From Hippophae tibetana (Eukaryota > Streptophyta > Magnoliopsida > Rosales > Elaeagnaceae), in contig CM072807.1 of NCBI GenBank assembly GCA_037013495.1, forward strand, positions 27,446,802 through 27,510,801: a DNA stretch of 64,000 nt. The letters run 5' to 3'. This document shows, piece after piece, positions 1-11,957 of this stretch (positions within the stretch are counted from its first letter, which is position 1; the number at the start of each line of letters is the position of its first letter). A program made the translations under genes and the position numbers. Under the pieces are notes generated by a model. That model was given only the letters and a program-made list of their open reading frames with translations. It was not told the DNA's origin and searched no databases.

Positions 1-511
1 GACCCGGTTTGACCGTAACGGATACCCGGCCGTATCCTCCTATTCCGGTGACAAAATCCAGCGTTCTTTTTATCAAAATTCTCATAATTCGATTTTCGAT
101 TGATACATGGTTTTAATTTGAAGAAATACCATTATTTTAAATAAAAATTTAATTAATGAATCAAATAAATACCCACGATAAATTGTATTCATTTTCTTCA
201 TTTGTTTTCAAGTTTACATTCACAGAATCACTCAAATGTAAATATTGAAACAATTTAAAATTTCCATGTGCATAAAAAACAGGGAAAATCAAAAACCCAA
301 AATTTCAATTCCTCGTAAAAAAGATCAAAAGAGAGATGTTTCCAAAAATGGCTTTAATGCCAAATGTTAGAATACAATTCAATCCAGAAACTTTCGGAAA
401 AGCATACGAACGCATAATTTAAATGGAGTCGAAAAAAATGGATTGAAAACATACCTCTTGCCTTGATCAATTTTTTTTTTTTGAAAAACTTCAACTTCAA
501 CCGCGAGGCGA
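1..511 (+). repeat. Truncated B monomer at left window edge
   Basis: The window opens inside a B head, just after the GTCAACCC anchor. It has the B signature CCCGG then ACGGATACCCGGCC, and ends with the lead-in to an A head (GGAGTCG, T-tract). It shares ACAAAATCC after GGTG with the B monomers anchored at 8315 and 10396. It carries CAAATG where most copies have CAAACG near 234, a CpG to TpG change. The array clearly continues to the left. Confidence 0.9.
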
Positions 512-572
512 GTCAACCCGACCCTTTTTGACCGTAGCAGATACGAGACCTTATCCTGATATTACGGTGACA
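502..572 (+). repeat. Representative A head
   Basis: The A head differs from B at clustered positions: CCGCGAGGCGAG for CCCAGAGGCGGG, usually CCCAGTTTG for CCCGGTTTG, GTAGCGG for GTAACGG, GAGACC for CCGGCC, and TGATATTACGG for TCCTATTCCGG. This copy is an A0 variant with GTAGCAGATAC. Subtypes A' (GATACCCGACC) and A'' (GTCAAACC, GATACCCGACTG) have B-like bases in the middle of the head and become common from 53 kb to the right end. Confidence 0.82.
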
Positions 573-1029
573 AAATCCAGCGTTCTTTTTATCAAATTTC
601 TCATAATTCGATTTTCGAGTGATTCATGGTCTTAGTTTGAAGTAAAAACATTAATTTAAATAAAAATTTAATTAATGAATCAAATAAATACCCACGATAA
701 ATTGTATTTATTTTCATCATTTGTTTTCATATTTAAATTCACAGAATCACTCAAACGTAAATATTGAAACAATTTAAAATTTCCATGTGCATAAAAAACA
801 ACCAAAATCAAACACCCAAAATTTCAATTCCTCGTGTAATAGATCAAAAGAGAGATGTTTTCAAAATGGCTCTAATACCAAATGTTAGTATACAATTCAA
901 TCCAAAAACTTTCGGAAACGCATACAAACGCATAATTTAAATGTAGTGGAAATAAAATGGATTGAAAACATACCCCTTTCCTTGATCAAATTTTTTTTTT
1001 TGAAAATCTTCGTCTTCAACCCAGAGGCG

Positions 1030-1052
1030 GGTCAACCCGACCCGGTTTGACC
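1030..1052. other. Dyad GGTCAA-N11-TTGACC in head
   Basis: Two inverted six-base arms, GGTCAA and TTGACC, surround an 11-base spacer just upstream of the GGATAC dyad. Both arms are kept in A and B heads, except A'' heads, where GTCAAACC still preserves GTCAA. TTGACC matches the plant W-box core, but that is only a short-motif match and not evidence of WRKY binding. Confidence 0.65.
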
Positions 1053-1056
1053 GTAA
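1040..1056 (-). other. CENP-B-box-like near match
   Basis: On the minus strand this 17-mer reads TTACGGTCAAACCGGGT. The CENP-B box core known from mammals is NTTCGNNNNANNCGGGN; eight of the nine fixed bases match, the miss being TACG for TTCG. Most B heads carry it, as do A' and A'' heads, while A heads with CCCAG lose the CGGG half. A single match of this quality in a 520-bp unit is not improbable by chance, so this is only suggestive. Confidence 0.35.
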
Positions 1057-1057
1057 C

Positions 1058-1075
1058 GGATACCCGGCCGTATCC
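1058..1075. other. Perfect dyad GGATAC-N6-GTATCC in B head
   Basis: GGATAC and its reverse complement GTATCC flank a six-base spacer CCGGCC. A-class heads keep the same arms around a different spacer (GAGACC, CCGACC or CCGACT). Heads with one broken arm exist: TAATAC in the A1 monomers (12998, 19764, 22887, 26010) and ATATCC in several B monomers from 45273 on. It could be a dimeric protein site or a small hairpin; the sequence alone cannot decide. Confidence 0.75.
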
Positions 1076-1551
1076 TCCTATTCCGGTGATGGAAAACAGC
1101 GTTCTTTTTATCAAAATTCTCATAATTCGATTGTCGATTGATTCATGGTCTTAATTTGAAGTAATACCATTATTTTAAATAAAAATTTAATTAATGAATC
1201 AGATAAATACCCACGATAAATTTTATTCATTTTCTTCATTTGTTTTCAAGTTTACATTCACAGAATCACTAAAACGTAAATATTGAAACAATTTAAAATT
1301 TCCATGTGCATAAAAAACAAGGAAAATCAAAAACCCAAAATTTCAATTCCTCGTAAAACAAATCAAAAGTGAGATGTTTCCAAAAATGGCTTCAATACCA
1401 AATGTTAGAATACAATTCAATCCAGAAACTTTCGGAAAAGCATACGAACACATAATTTAAATGGAGTCGAAAAAAAAATGGATTGAAAACATACCTCTTG
1501 CCTGGATAAATTTTTTTTTTTTGAAAAAATTCAACTTCAACCGCGAGGCGA

Positions 1552-2590
1552 GTCAACCCGACCCAGTTTGACCGTAGCGGATACGAGACCGTATCCTGAT
1601 ATTACGGTGACAAAATCCAGCGTTCTTTTTATCAAATTTCTCATAATTTGATTTTCGAGTGATTCAAGGTCTTAGTTTGATGTAAAAACATTAATTTAAA
1701 TAAAAATTTAATTAATGAATGAAATAAATACCCACGATAAATTGTATTTATTTTCATCATTTGTTTTCATATTTAAATTCACAGAATCACTCAAACGTAA
1801 ATATTGAAACAATTTAAAATTTCCATGTGCATAAAAAACAACCAAAATCAAACACCCAAAATTTCAATTCCTCGTGTAATAGATCAAAAGAGAGATGTTT
1901 TCAAAAATGGCTCTAATACCAAATGTTAGTATACAATTCAATCAAAAAACTTACGGAAACGCATACAAACGCATAATTTAAATGCAGTGGAAATAAAATG
2001 GATTGAAAACATACCTCTTTCCATGATCAAATTTTTGTTTTTTGAAAAACTTCATCTTCAACCCAGAGGCGGGTCAACCCGACCCGGTTTGACCGTAATG
2101 GATACCCGGCCGTATCCTCCTATTCCGGTGACGGAATACAGCGTTCTTTTTATCAAAATTCTCATAATTCGATTTTCGATTGATTCATGGTTTTAATTTG
2201 AAGTAATACCATTATTTTAAGTAAAAATTTAATTAATGAATCAAATAAATATCCATGATAAATTGTATTCATTTTCTTCATTTGTTTTCAAGTTTACATT
2301 CACAGAATCACTCAAACGTAAATATTGAAACAATTTAAAATTTCCATGTGCATAAAAAACAAGGAAAATCAAAAACCCAAAATTTCAATTCCTCGTAAAA
2401 CAGATCAAAAGAGAGATGTTTCCAAAAATGGTTTCAATACCAAATGTTAGAATACAATTCAATCCAGAAACTTTCGGAAAAGCATACGAACGCATAATTT
2501 AAATGGAGTCGAAAAAAATGGATTGAAAACATACCTCTTGCCAGGATCAATTTTTTTTTTTGAAAAACTTCAACTTCAACCGCGAGGCGA
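1552..2590 (+). repeat. A3-B1 dimer, isolated hexamer fragment
   Basis: Anchors are 1552 and 2073. The A head follows GAAAAAATTC and is preceded by AATCAAAAGTGAG at 1361. The B head has GTAATGGATAC (a CpG to TpG change from GTAACGG). These marks are otherwise confined to the first two positions of the hexamers at 11958, 18725, 21848 and 24971. Offset to the first of these is 10,406 bp, exactly 20 monomers, so this stretch is related to the hexamer but does not continue its full six-unit order. Confidence 0.85.
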
Positions 2591-4670
2591 GTCAACCCGA
2601 CCCAGTTTGACCGTAGCGGATACGAGACCGTATCCTGATATTACGGTGACAAAATCCAGCGTTCTTTTTATCAAATTTCTCATAATTCGATTTTCGAGTG
2701 ATTCATGGTCTTAGTTTGAAGTAAAAACATTATTTTAAATAAAAATTTAATTAATATATCAAATAAATACCCACGATAAATTGTATTTATTTTCATCATT
2801 TGTTTTCATATTTAAATTCAGAGAATCACTCAAACGTAAATATTGAAACAATTTAAAATTTCCATGTGCATAAAAAACAACCAAAATCAAACACCCAAAA
2901 TTTCAATTCCTCGTGTAATAGATCAAAAGAGAGATGTTTTCAAAAATGGCTCTAATACCAAATGTTAGTATACAATTCAATCCAAAAAATTTCGGAAACG
3001 CATACAAACGCATAATTTAAATGCAGTGGAAATAAAATGGATTGAAAACATACCTCTTTCCTTGATCAAATTTTTGTTTTTTGAAAAACTTCATCTTCAA
3101 CCCAGAGGCGGGTCAACCCGACCCGGTTTGACCGTAACGGATACCCGGCCGTATCCTCCTATTCCGGTGACGGAATACAGCGTTCTTTTTATCAAAATTC
3201 TCATAATTCGATTTTCGATTGATTCATGGTCTTAATTTGAAGTAATACCATTATTTTAAATAAAAATTTAATTAATGAATCAGATAAATACCCACGATAA
3301 ATTTTATTCATTTTCTTCATTTGTTTTCAAGTTTACATTCACAGAATCACTCAAACGTAAATATTGAAACAATTTAAAATTTCCATGTGCATAAAAAACA
3401 AGGAAAATCAAAAACCCAAAATTTCAATTCCTCGTAAAACAGATCAAAAGAGAGATGTTTCCAAAAATGGCTTCAATACCAAATGTTAGAATACAATTCA
3501 ATCCAGAAACTTTCGGAAAAGCATACGAACGCATAATTTCAATGGAGTCGAAAAAAAATGTATTGAAAACATACCTCTTGCCTGGATAAATTTTTTTTTT
3601 TTGAAAAACTTCAACTTCAACCGCGAGGCGAGTCAACCCGACCCAGTTTGACCGTAGCGGATACGAGACCGTATCCTGATATTACGGTGACAAAATCCAG
3701 CGTTCTCTTTATCAAATTTCTCATAATTCGATTTTCGAGTGATTCATGGTCTTAGTTTGAAGTAAAAACATTATTTTAAATAAAAATTTAATTAATGAAT
3801 CAAATAAATACCCACGATAAATTGTATTCATTTTCTTCATTTGTTTTCAAATTTAAATTCACAGAATCAATCAAACGTAAATATTGAAACAATTTAAAAT
3901 TTCCATGTGCATGAAAAACAACCAAAATCAAACACCCAAAATTTCAATTCCTCGTGAAACAGATCAAAAGAGAGATGTTTTCAAAAATGGCTCTAATACC
4001 AAATGTTAGAATACAATTCAATCTAGAAACTTTCGGAAAAGCATACAAACGAATAATTTAAATGCAGAGGAAATAAAATGGATTGAAAACATACCTCTTG
4101 CCTTGATCAAATTTTTGTTTTTTGAAAAACTTCATCTGCAACCCAGAGGCGGGTCAACCCGACCCGGTTTGACCGTAACGGATACCCGGCCGTATCCTCC
4201 TATTCCGGTGACGAAATCCAGCGTTCTTTTTATCAAAATTCTCATAATTCGATTTTCGATTTATTCATGGTTTTAATTTGAAGAAATACCATTATTTTAA
4301 ATAAAAATTTAATTAATGAATCAAATAAATATCCATGATAAATTGTATTCATTTTCTTCATTTGTTTTCAAGTTTACATTCACCGAATCACTCAAACGTA
4401 AATATTGAAACAATTTAAAATTTCCATGTGCATAAAAAACAAGGAAAATCAAAAACCCAAAATTTCAATTCCTCGTAAAACAGATCAAAAGAGAGATGTT
4501 TCCAAAAATGGTTTCAATACCAAATGTTAGAATACAATTCAATCCAGAAACTTTCGGAAAAGCATACGAACGCATAATTTAAATGGAGTCGAAAAAAATG
4601 GATTGAAAACATACCTCTTGCCAGGATCAATTTTTTTTTTTGAAAAACTTCAACTTCAACCGCGAGGCGA
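2591..4670 (+). repeat. Tetramer higher-order repeat, left group copy 1
   Basis: Four monomers with anchors 2591 (A), 3112 (B), 3632 (A) and 4153 (B). The third monomer has the unusual GTTCTCTTTATC and, in its tail, CAATCTAGAAAC near 4018. The fourth has CATCTGCAACCC before its head. The block matches the next one at an offset of 2,080 bp, including GCATAATTTCAATGG near 3530 and again near 5610. Confidence 0.88.
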
Positions 4671-6752
4671 GTCAACCCGACCCAGTTTGACCGTAGCGGA
4701 TACGAGACCGTATCCTGATATTACGGTGACAAAATCCAGCGTTCTTTTTATCAAATTTCTCATAATTCGATTTTCGAGTGATTCATGGTCTTAGTTTGAA
4801 GTAAAAACATTATTTTAAATAAAAATTTAATTAATATATCAAATAAATACCCACGATAAATTGTATTTATTTTCATCATTTGTTTTCATATTTAAATTCA
4901 GAGAATCACTCAAACGTAAATATTGAAACAATTTAAAATTTCCATGTGCATAAAAAACAACCAAAATCAAACACCCAAAATTTCAATTCCTCGTGTAATA
5001 GATCAAAAGAGAGATGTTTTCAAAAATGGCTCTAATACCAAATGTTAGAATACAATTCAATCCAAAAAATTTCGGAAAAGCATACAAACGCATAATTTAA
5101 ATGCAGAGGAAATAAAATGGATTGAAAACATACCTCTTGCCTTGATCAAATTTTTGTTTTTTGAAAAACTTCATGTGCAACCCAGAGGCGGGTCAACCCG
5201 ACCCGGTTTGACCGTAACGGATACCCGCCCGTATCCTCCTATTCCGGTGACGGAATACAGCGTTCTTTTTATCAAAATTCTCATAATTCGATTTTCGATT
5301 GATTCATGGTCTTAATTTGAAGTAATACCATTATTTTAAATAAAAATTTAATTAATGAATCAGATAAATACCCACGATAAATTTTATTCATTTTCTTCAT
5401 TTGTTTTCAAGTTTACATTCACAGAATCACTCAAACGTAAATATTGAAACAATTTAAAATTTCCATGTGCATAAAAAACAAGGAAAATCAAAAACCCAAA
5501 ATTTCAATTCCTCGTAAAACAGATCAAAAGAGAGATGTTTCCAAAAATGGCTTCAATACCAAATGTTAGAATACAATTCAATCCAGAAACTTTCGGAAAA
5601 GCATACGAACGCATAATTTCAATGGAGTCGAAAAAAAATGTATTGAAAACATACCTCTTGCCTGGATAAATTTTTTTTTTTTGAAAAACTTCAACTTCAA
5701 CCGCGAGGCGAGTCAACCCGACCCAGTTTGACCGTAGCGGATACGAGACCGTATCCTGATATTACGGTGACAAAATCCAGCGTTCTCTTTATCAAATTTC
5801 TCATAATTCGATTTTCGAGTGATTCATGGTCTTAGTTTGAAGTAAAAACATTATTTTAAATAAAAATTTAATTAATGAATCAAATAAATACCCACGATAA
5901 ATTGTATTCATTTTCTTCATTTGTTTTCAAATTTAAATTCACAGAATCAATCAAACGTAAATATTGAAACAATTTAAAATTTCCATGTGCATGAAAAACA
6001 ACCAAAATCAAACACCCAAAATTTCAATTCCTCGTGAAACAGATCAAAAGAGAGATGTTTTCAAAAATGGCTCTAATACCAAATGTTAGAATACAATTCA
6101 ATCTAGAAACTTTCGGAAAAGCATACAAACGAATAATTTAAATGCAGAGGAAATAAAATGGATTGAAAACATACCTCTTGCCTTGATCAAATTTTTGTTT
6201 TTTGAAAAACTTCATCTGCAACCCAGAGGCGGGTCAACCCGACCCGGTTTGACCGTAACGGATACCCGGCCGTATCCTCCTATTCCGGTGACGAAATCCA
6301 GTGTTCTTTTTATCAAAATTCTCATAATTCGATTTTCGATTTATTCATGGTTTTAATTTGAAGAAATACCATTATTTTAAATAAAAATTTAATTAATGAA
6401 TCAAATAAATACCCACGATAAATTGTATTCATTTTCTTCATTTGTTTTCAAGTTTACATTCACCGAATCACTCAAACGTAAATATTGAAACAATTTAAAA
6501 TTTCCATGTGCATAAAAAACAAGGAAAATCAAAAACCCAAAATTTCAATTAATCGTAAAACAGATCAAAAGAGAGATGTTTCCAAAAATGGCTTCAATAC
6601 CAAATGTTAGAATACAATTCAATCCAGAAACTTTCGGAAAAGCATACGAACGCATAATTTAAATGGAGTCGAAAAAAAATGTATTGAAAACATACCTCTT
6701 GCCTGGATAATTTTTTTTTTTTTGAAAAACTTCAACTTCAACCGCGAGGCGA
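4671..6752 (+). repeat. Tetramer higher-order repeat, left group copy 2
   Basis: Four monomers with anchors 4671 (A), 5192 (B), 5712 (A) and 6233 (B), repeating the preceding tetramer. Differences include CATGTGCAACCC and ACCCGCCCG in the monomer at 5192, and CAGTGTTC near 6299 where other copies have CAGCGTTC (CpG to TpG). Confidence 0.88.
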
Positions 6753-7273
6753 GTCAACCCGACCCAGTTTGACCGTAGCGGATACGAGACCGTATCCTGA
6801 TATTACGGTGACAAAATCCAGCGTTCTCTTTATCAAATTTCTCATAATTCGATTTTCGAGTGATTCATGGTCTTAGTTTGAAGTAAAAACATTATTTTAA
6901 ATAAAAATTTAATTAATGAATCAAATAAATACCCACGATAAATTGTATTCATTTTCTTCATTTGTTTTCAAATTTAAATTCACAGAATCAATCAAACGTA
7001 AATATTGAAACAATTTAAAATTTCCATGTGCATGAAAAACAACCAAAATCAAACACCCAAAATTTCAATTCCTCGTGAAACAGATCAAAAGAGAGATGTT
7101 TTCAAAAATGGCTCTAATACCAAATGTTAGAATACAATTCAATCTAGAAACTTTCGGAAAAGCATACAAACGAATAATTTAAATGCAGAGGAAATAAAAT
7201 GGATTGAAAACATACCTCTTGCCTTGATCAAATTTTTGTTTTTTGAAAAACTTCATGTGCAACCCAGAGGCGG
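6753..7273 (+). repeat. Single A monomer between tetramers
   Basis: Anchor 6753. It carries GTTCTCTTTATC in the head and CAATCTAGAAAC near 7140, so it is a near copy of the A monomers at 3632 and 5712. It links the 2,080-bp tetramer pair to the next pair of tetramers and marks a change in register between the two groups. Confidence 0.8.
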
Positions 7274-9355
7274 GTCAACCCGACCCGGTTTGACCGTAAC
7301 GGATACCCGCCCGTATCCTCCTATTCCGGTGACGAAATCCAGCGTTCTTTTTATCAAAATTCTCATAATTCGATTTTCGATTTATTCATGGTTTTAATTT
7401 GAAGAAATACCATTATTTTAAATAAAAATTTAATTAATGAATCAAAGAAATACCCACGATAAATTGTATTCATTTTCTTCATTTGTTTTCAAGTTTACAT
7501 TCACAGAATCACTCAAACGTAAATATTGAAACAATTTAAAATTTCCATGTGCATAAAAAACAAGGAAAATCAAAAACCCAAAATTTCAATTCCTCGTAAA
7601 ACAGATCAAAAGAGAGATGTTTCCAAAAATGGCTTTAATGCCAAATGTTAGAATACAATTCAATCCAGAAAATTCGGAAAAGCATACAAACGCATAATTT
7701 AAATGGAGTCGAAAAAAAATGGATTTAAAACATACCTCTTGCCTTGATCAATTTTTTTTTTTTTGAAAAACTTCAACTTCAACCGCGAGGCGAGTCAACC
7801 CGACCCGGTTTGACCGTAGTGGATACCCGACCGTATCCTGATATTCCGGTGACAAAATCCAGCATTCTTTTTATCAAATTTCTCATAATTCGATTTTCGA
7901 GTGATTCATGGTCTTAATTTGAAGTAAAAACATTATTTTAAATAAAAATTTAATTAATGAATCAAATAAATACCCACGATAAATTGTATTTATTTTCATC
8001 ATTTGTTTTCATATTTAAATTCACAGAATCACTCAAACGTAAATATTGAAACAAATTAAAATTTCCATGTGCATAAAAAACAACCAAAATCAAACACCCA
8101 AAATTTCAATTCCTCGTGTAATAGATCAAAAGAGAGATGTTTTCAAAAATGGCTCTAATACCAAATGTTAGAATACAATTCAATCCAGAAACTTTCGGAA
8201 ACGCATACAAACGAATAATTTAAATGTAGTGGAAATAAAATGGATTGAAAACATACCTCTTTCCTTGATCAAATTTTTGTTTTTGGAAAAACTTCATCTT
8301 CAACCCAGAGGCGGGTCAACCCGACCCGGTTTGACCGTAACGGATACCCGGCCGTATCCTCCTATTCCGGTGACAAAATCCAGCGTTCTTTTTATCAAAA
8401 TTCTCATAATTCGATTTTCGATTGATTCATGGTTTTAATTTGAAGAAATACCATTATTTTAAATAAAAATTTAATTAATGAATCAAATAAATACCCACGA
8501 TAAATTGAATTCATTTTCTTCATTTGTTTTCAAGTTTACATTCACAGAATCACTCAAATGTAAATATCGAAACAATTTAAAATTTCCATGTGCATAAAAA
8601 ACAAGGAAAATCAAAAACCCAAAATTTCAATTCCTCGTAAAAAAGATCAAAAGAGAGATGTTTCCAAAAATGGCTTCAATACCAAATGTTAGAATACAAT
8701 TCAATCCAGAAACTTTCGGAAAAGCATACGAACGCATAATTTAAATGGAGTCGAAAAAAAATGTATTGAAAACATACCTCTTGCCTAGATAAATTTTTTT
8801 TTTTTGAAAAACTTCAACTTCAACCGCGAGGCGAGTCAACCCGACCCAGTTTGACCGTAGCGGATACTAGACCGTATCCTGATATTACGGTGACAAAATC
8901 CAGCGTTCTTTTTATCAAATTTCTCATAATTCGATTTTCGAGTGATTCATGGTCTTAGTTTGAAGTAAAAACATTATTTTAAATAAAAATTTAATTAATG
9001 AATCAAATAAATACCCACGATAAATTGTATTCATTTTCTTCATTTGTTTTCAAATTTAAATTCACAGAATCAATCAAACGTAAATATTGAAACAATTTAA
9101 AATTTCCATGTGCATGAAAAACAACCAAAATCAAACACCCAAAATTTCAATTCCTCGTGAAACAGATCAAAAGAGAGATGTTTTCAAAAATGGCTCTAAT
9201 ACCAAATGTTAGAATACAATTCAATCTAGAAACTTTCGGAAAAGCATACAAACGAATAATTTAAATGCAGAGGAAATAAAATGGATTGAAAACATACCTC
9301 TTGCCTTGATCAAATTTTTGTTTTTTGAAAAACTTCATGTGCAACCCAGAGGCGG
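7274..9355 (+). repeat. Tetramer repeat with A' head, copy 1
   Basis: Anchors are 7274 (B), 7794 (A'), 8315 (B) and 8835 (A). The A' head has A flanks (CCGCGAGGCGAG) but B-like CCCGGTTTG and GATACCCGACC, and follows GGATTTAAAAC rather than GGATTGAAAAC. The A head at 8835 has the private variant GATACTAGACC. The lead-in to A' is shortened (CCAGAAAATTCGG near 7666). The block recurs about 2,081 bp to the right. Confidence 0.86.
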
Positions 9356-11436
9356 GTCAACCCGACCCGGTTTGACCGTAACGGATACCCGGCCGTATCC
9401 TCCTATTCCGGTGACGAAATCCAGCGTTCTTTTTATCAAAATTCTCATAATTCGATTTTCGATTTATTCATGGTTTTAATTTGAAGAAATACCATTATTT
9501 TAAATAAAAATTTAATTAATGAATCAAATAAATACCCACGATAAATTGTATTCATTTTCTTCATTTGTTTTCAAGTTTACATTCACAGAATCACTCAAAC
9601 GTAAATATTGAAACAATTTAAAATTTCCATGTGCATAAAAAACAAGGAAAATCAAAAACCCAAAATTTCAATTCCTCGTAAAACAGATCAAAAGAGAGAT
9701 GTTTCCAAAAATGGCTTTAATGCCAAATGTTAGAATACAATTCAATCCAGAAAATTCGGAAAAGCATACAAACGCATAATTTAAATGGAGTCGAAAAAAA
9801 ATGGATTTAAAACATACCTCTTGCCTTGATCAATTTTTTTTTTTTGAAAAACTTCAACTTCAACCGCGAGGCGAGTCAACCCGACCCGGTTTGACCGTAG
9901 CGGATACCCGACCGTATCCTGATATTCCGGTGACAAAATCCAGCATTCTTTTTATCAAATTTCTCATAATTCGATTTTCGAGTGATTCATGGTCTTAATT
10001 TGAAGTAAAAACATTATTTTAAATAAAAATTTAATTAATGAATCAAATAAATACCCACGATAAATTGTATTTATTTTCATCATTTGTTTTCATATTTAAA
10101 TTCACAGAATCACTCAAACGTAAATATTGAAACAAATTAAAATTTCCATGTGCATAAAAAACAACCAAAATCAAACACCCAAAATTTCAATTCCTCGTGT
10201 AATAGATCAAAAGAGAGATGTTTTCAAAAATGGCAATAATACCAAATGTTAGAATACAATTCAATCCAGAAACTTTCGGAAACGCATACCAACGAATAAT
10301 TTAAATGTAGTGGAAATAAAATGGATTGAAAACATACCTCTTTCCTTGATCAAATTTTTGTTTTTTGAAAAACTTCATCTTCAACCCAGAGGCGGGTCAA
10401 CCCGACCCGGTTTGACCGTAACGGATACCCGGCCGTATCCTCCTATTCCGGTGACAAAATCCAGCGTTCTTTTTATCAAAATTCTCATAATTCGATTTTC
10501 GATTGATTCATGGTTTTAATTTGAAGAAATACCATTATTTTAAATAAAAATTTAATTAATGAATCAAATAAATACCCACGATAAATTGAATTCATTTTCT
10601 TCATTTGTTTTCAAGTTTACATTCACAGAATCACTCAAATGTAAATATCGAAACAATTTAAAATTTCCATGTGCATAAAAAACAAGGAAAATCAAAAACC
10701 CAAAATTTCAATTCCTCGTAAAAAAGATCAAAAGAGAGATGTTTCCAAAAATGGCTTCAATACCAAATGTTAGAATACAATTCAATCCAGAAACTTTCGG
10801 AAAAGCATACGAACGCATAATTTAAATGGAGTCGAAAAAAAATGTATTGAAAACATACCTCTTGCCTGGATAAATTTTTTTTTTTTGAAAAACTTCAACT
10901 TCAACCGCGAGGCGAGTCAACCCGACCCAGTTTGACCGTAGCGGATACTAGACCGTATCCTGATATTACGGTGACAAAATCCAGCGTTCTTTTTATCAAA
11001 TTTCTCATAATTCGATTTTCGAGTGATTCATGGTCTTAGTTTGAAGTAAAAACATTAATTTAAATAAAAATTTAATTAATGAATCAAATAAATACCCACG
11101 ATAAATTGTATTTATTTTCATCATTTGTTTTCATATTTAAATTCACAGAATCACTCAAACGTAAATATTGAAACAATTTAAAATTTCCATGTGCATAAAA
11201 AACAACCAAAATCAAACACCCAAAATTTCAATTCCTCGTGTAATAGATCAAAAGAGAGATGTTTTCAAAATGGCTCTAATACCAAATGTTAGTATACAAT
11301 TCAATCCAAAAACTTTCGGAAACGCATACAAACGCATAATTTAAATGTAGTGGAAATAAAATGGATTGAAAACATACCCCTTTCCTTGATCAAATTTTTT
11401 TTTTTTTGAAAATCTTCGTCTTCAACCCAGAGGAGG
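9356..11436 (+). repeat. Tetramer repeat with A' head, copy 2
   Basis: Anchors are 9356 (B), 9875 (A'), 10396 (B) and 10916 (A). It repeats the CCAGAAAATTCGG lead-in, the A' head and the GATACTAGACC head. The match to copy 1 breaks off inside the last monomer: its tail becomes CATTAATTTAAA and leads into a B0 head, so a crossover lies between about 10,950 and 11,060. Confidence 0.85.
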
Positions 11437-11957
11437 GTCAACCCGACCCGGTTTGACCGTAACGGATACCCGGCCGTATCCTCCTATTCCGGTGATGGAA
11501 TACAGCGTTCTTTTTATCAAAATTCTCATAATTCGATTTTCGATTGATTCATGGTCTTAATTTGAAGTAATACCATTATTTCAAATAAAAATTTAATTAA
11601 TGAATCAGATAAATACCCACGATAAATTTTATTCATTTTCTTCATTTGTTTTCAAGTTTACATTCACAGAATCACTCAAACGTAAATATTGAAACAATTT
11701 AAAATTTCCATGTGCATAAAAAACAAGGAAAATCAAAAACCCAAAATTTCAATTCCTCGTAAAACAAATCAAAAGTGAGATGTTTCCAAAAATGGCTTCA
11801 ATACCAAATGTTAGAATACAATTCAATCCAGAAACTTTCGGAAAAGCATACGAACACATAATTTAAATGGAGTCGAAAAAAAAATGGATTGAAAACATAC
11901 CTCTTGCCTGGATAAATTTTTTTTTTTTGAAAAAATTCAACTTCAACCGCGAGGCGA
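11437..11957 (+). repeat. B0 monomer with GAGGAGGG anchor variant
   Basis: Anchor 11437. The head is preceded by AAATCTTCGTC and the 4-A form of TTTTCAAAATGG, the B0 marks. It alone reads GAGGAGGGTC instead of GAGGCGGGTC. It ends with AATCAAAAGTGAG at 11767, the mark that opens the hexamer. Confidence 0.85.

Larger units (their letters stand above)
1021..1091 (+). repeat. Representative B head: GC-rich, CpG-dense core
   Basis: Counting a canonical B head from CCAGAGGCGGG through CCGGTGA gives about 63% G+C (45 of 71 bases in the consensus form) and eight CpG sites, in a monomer whose remainder is visibly AT-rich. The head recurs once per monomer and is the only GC-rich part of the array. It lies just after the T-tract. 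Its base composition and dyads make it the obvious candidate for protein binding or methylation, but no function is shown. Confidence 0.85.
512..1551 (+). repeat. A0-B0 variant dimer, copy 1
   Basis: Anchors are 512 (A) and 1031 (B). The A head reads GTAGCAGATAC instead of GTAGCGGATAC and has a run of T after GACCC. The B lead-in lacks one A (TTTTCAAAATGG near 858) and uses ACATACCCC and AAATCTTCGTC. This linked set of variants recurs in dimers anchored at 17684, 28612, 38505 and 41628, so it is a distinct dimer lineage scattered through the array. The B0 half alone is also seen at 11437. Confidence 0.85.

Noticed and set aside
1029..1040. GGTCAACCC resembling a polymerase III B box, with a downstream or upstream T-run as terminator
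   Set aside because: One base off the B-box consensus, no A box at proper distance, and the T-run lies upstream on the same strand. No tRNA or SINE structure can be folded around it.
1047..1052. TTGACC / GGTCAA as WRKY W-boxes
   Set aside because: Six-base motif, expected often by chance; no promoter or gene nearby. Kept only as part of the dyad description.
1987..2196. Plus-strand open frame of 69 codons (starts MEIKWIENIPL, ends IDSW plus F or S) recurring in some two dozen B monomers
   Set aside because: It spans the T-tract and GC-rich head and recurs only because the satellite repeats. Copies differ by amino-acid changes (V/T, H/L, K/E-Y), frames are lost wherever the T-tract changes length, and there is no sign of selection for protein. 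Not a gene.
2523..2714. Plus-strand open frame of 63-66 codons in A monomers
   Set aside because: Same origin as the B-monomer frame; present only where the T-tract length happens to keep the frame open.
3424..3636. Minus-strand open frames of about 60-74 codons over A lead-ins and heads
   Set aside because: Short, AT-rich, dependent on T-tract length, with no domain, start context or conservation beyond that of the repeat.
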